Assembly: GCA_964610905.1 (NCBI GenBank)
Contig: CAZSYT010000126.1
Span: 1 to 6,198 of the forward strand
Length of the DNA: 6,198 nt
DNA from: JAJZJT01 sp964610905
Lineage (GTDB): Bacteria; Actinomycetota; Acidimicrobiia; Acidimicrobiales; RAAP-2
Direction: 5' to 3'
Under the pieces are notes generated by a model. That model did no database searches, was not told where the DNA came from, and saw only the letters and a program-made list of their open reading frames with translations. This document shows, one piece after another, positions 6,085 to 6,198 of the stretch. Position numbers and translations under genes: made by a program. Numbering within the stretch: position 1 is the first letter of the stretch; the number at the start of each line of letters is the position of its first letter.

Positions 6085-6135
6085 GTGGCACCGACGCGTG
6101 GGACCCGATCAGCCGGGGAAGGCGAGGAGCGCTGA
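6085..6135 (+). CDS. Possible 16-codon leaderless mini-ORF coupled to sufU
   Basis: GTG at 6085 opens a frame of 16 codons (VAPTRGTRSAGEGEER, first residue Met if translated) that stops at TGA 6133-6135. The stop shares its A with the ATG of sufU, forming TGATG. The GTG is placed exactly where the candidate -10 at 6073-6078 predicts transcript start, so it could be read without a leader. The peptide has no cysteine, no hydrophobic segment and no recognised family. It may be a leader peptide that brings ribosomes to the sufU start, or simply untranslated leader in which a GTG and a stop happen to fit. The GC content makes open frames cheap, so confidence is low. Confidence 0.25.
   Translation: MAPTRGTRSAGEGEER
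6124..6129 (+). promoter_or_regulatory. Ribosome binding site GAGGAG for sufU
   Basis: GAGGAG ends five bases before the ATG at 6135 and supports that start. It lies inside the possible mini-ORF, so ribosomes ending that ORF would stop next to it. Confidence 0.65.
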
Positions 6136-6198
6136 TGGCGGGTCTCGAAGACCTCTACCGCGAGATCATCCTCGACCACTACCGCTCGCCCCGGAACC
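6135..6198 (+). CDS. sufU: SufU, sulfur-transfer protein, first 21 codons (runs off right edge)
   Basis: The frame from ATG 6135 reads MAGLEDLYREIILDHYRSPRN before the window ends. The LYRExILDHYxxPRN pattern is the characteristic N-terminus of the IscU/SufU family. Because it follows sufS in a Suf-type cluster, SufU is more likely than IscU. SufU proteins of Gram-positive bacteria are zinc-containing and accept the persulfide sulfur from SufS. The cysteines that bind metal and take sulfur lie beyond the window and cannot be checked. The gene is 73 bp after the sufS stop, with its own ribosome site and perhaps its own promoter. Confidence 0.9.
   Translation, partial: MAGLEDLYREIILDHYRSPRN

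Noticed and set aside
4742..6091. A 449-codon minus-strand frame opposite sufS
   Set aside because: It is the antisense shadow of sufS, rich in Val, Gly, Glu and Asp, with no ribosome site or family resemblance.

Overview
The window is about 6.2 kb of very GC-rich bacterial DNA with dense coding, GTG starts, and a SufS/SufU type iron-sulfur assembly system. Together these suggest a high-GC actinobacterium. Several genes look leaderless, with a TANNNT -10 box exactly one promoter length before the start codon, which also fits that group. A class such as Acidimicrobiia is plausible but is inference; no marker here settles it.

Layout. Positions 1-856 (minus) hold the N-terminal 285 residues of an acyl-CoA dehydrogenase that runs off the left edge. 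A 161-bp divergent region (857-1017) carries a perfect TTGACC/GGTCAA dyad, a 15-bp-period direct repeat, a -10 box and a strong Shine-Dalgarno. Positions 1018-1641 (plus) encode a glyoxalase II-like metallo-beta-lactamase-fold hydrolase. It converges, across a 25-bp gap with a small hairpin, on a 742-residue glycogen-debranching-type protein at 1667-3895 (minus). A second divergent region (3896-4007, 112 bp) separates that gene from the suf cluster: sufC (4008-4763), sufS (4760-6061) and the first 21 codons of sufU (from 6135, cut by the right edge).

How the genes work together. SufS takes sulfur from cysteine, SufU receives and transfers it, and SufC is the ATPase that works with the SufB/SufD scaffold. 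sufC and sufS overlap by four bases (GTGA) and are probably translationally coupled. sufB and sufD are not upstream of sufC, where the common actinobacterial order would place them. sufC instead starts the plus-strand run from its own promoter. The acyl-CoA dehydrogenase, hydrolase and debranching genes are metabolic neighbours with no visible functional link to the suf genes.

I see no mobile elements, CRISPR arrays, tRNA or rRNA genes. The most unusual signals are regulatory: three candidate leaderless starts with identical geometry, one of which opens a 16-codon mini-ORF joined to sufU by a TGATG junction, and an altered Q-loop segment in SufC. I do not find a clearly new multi-gene system here.
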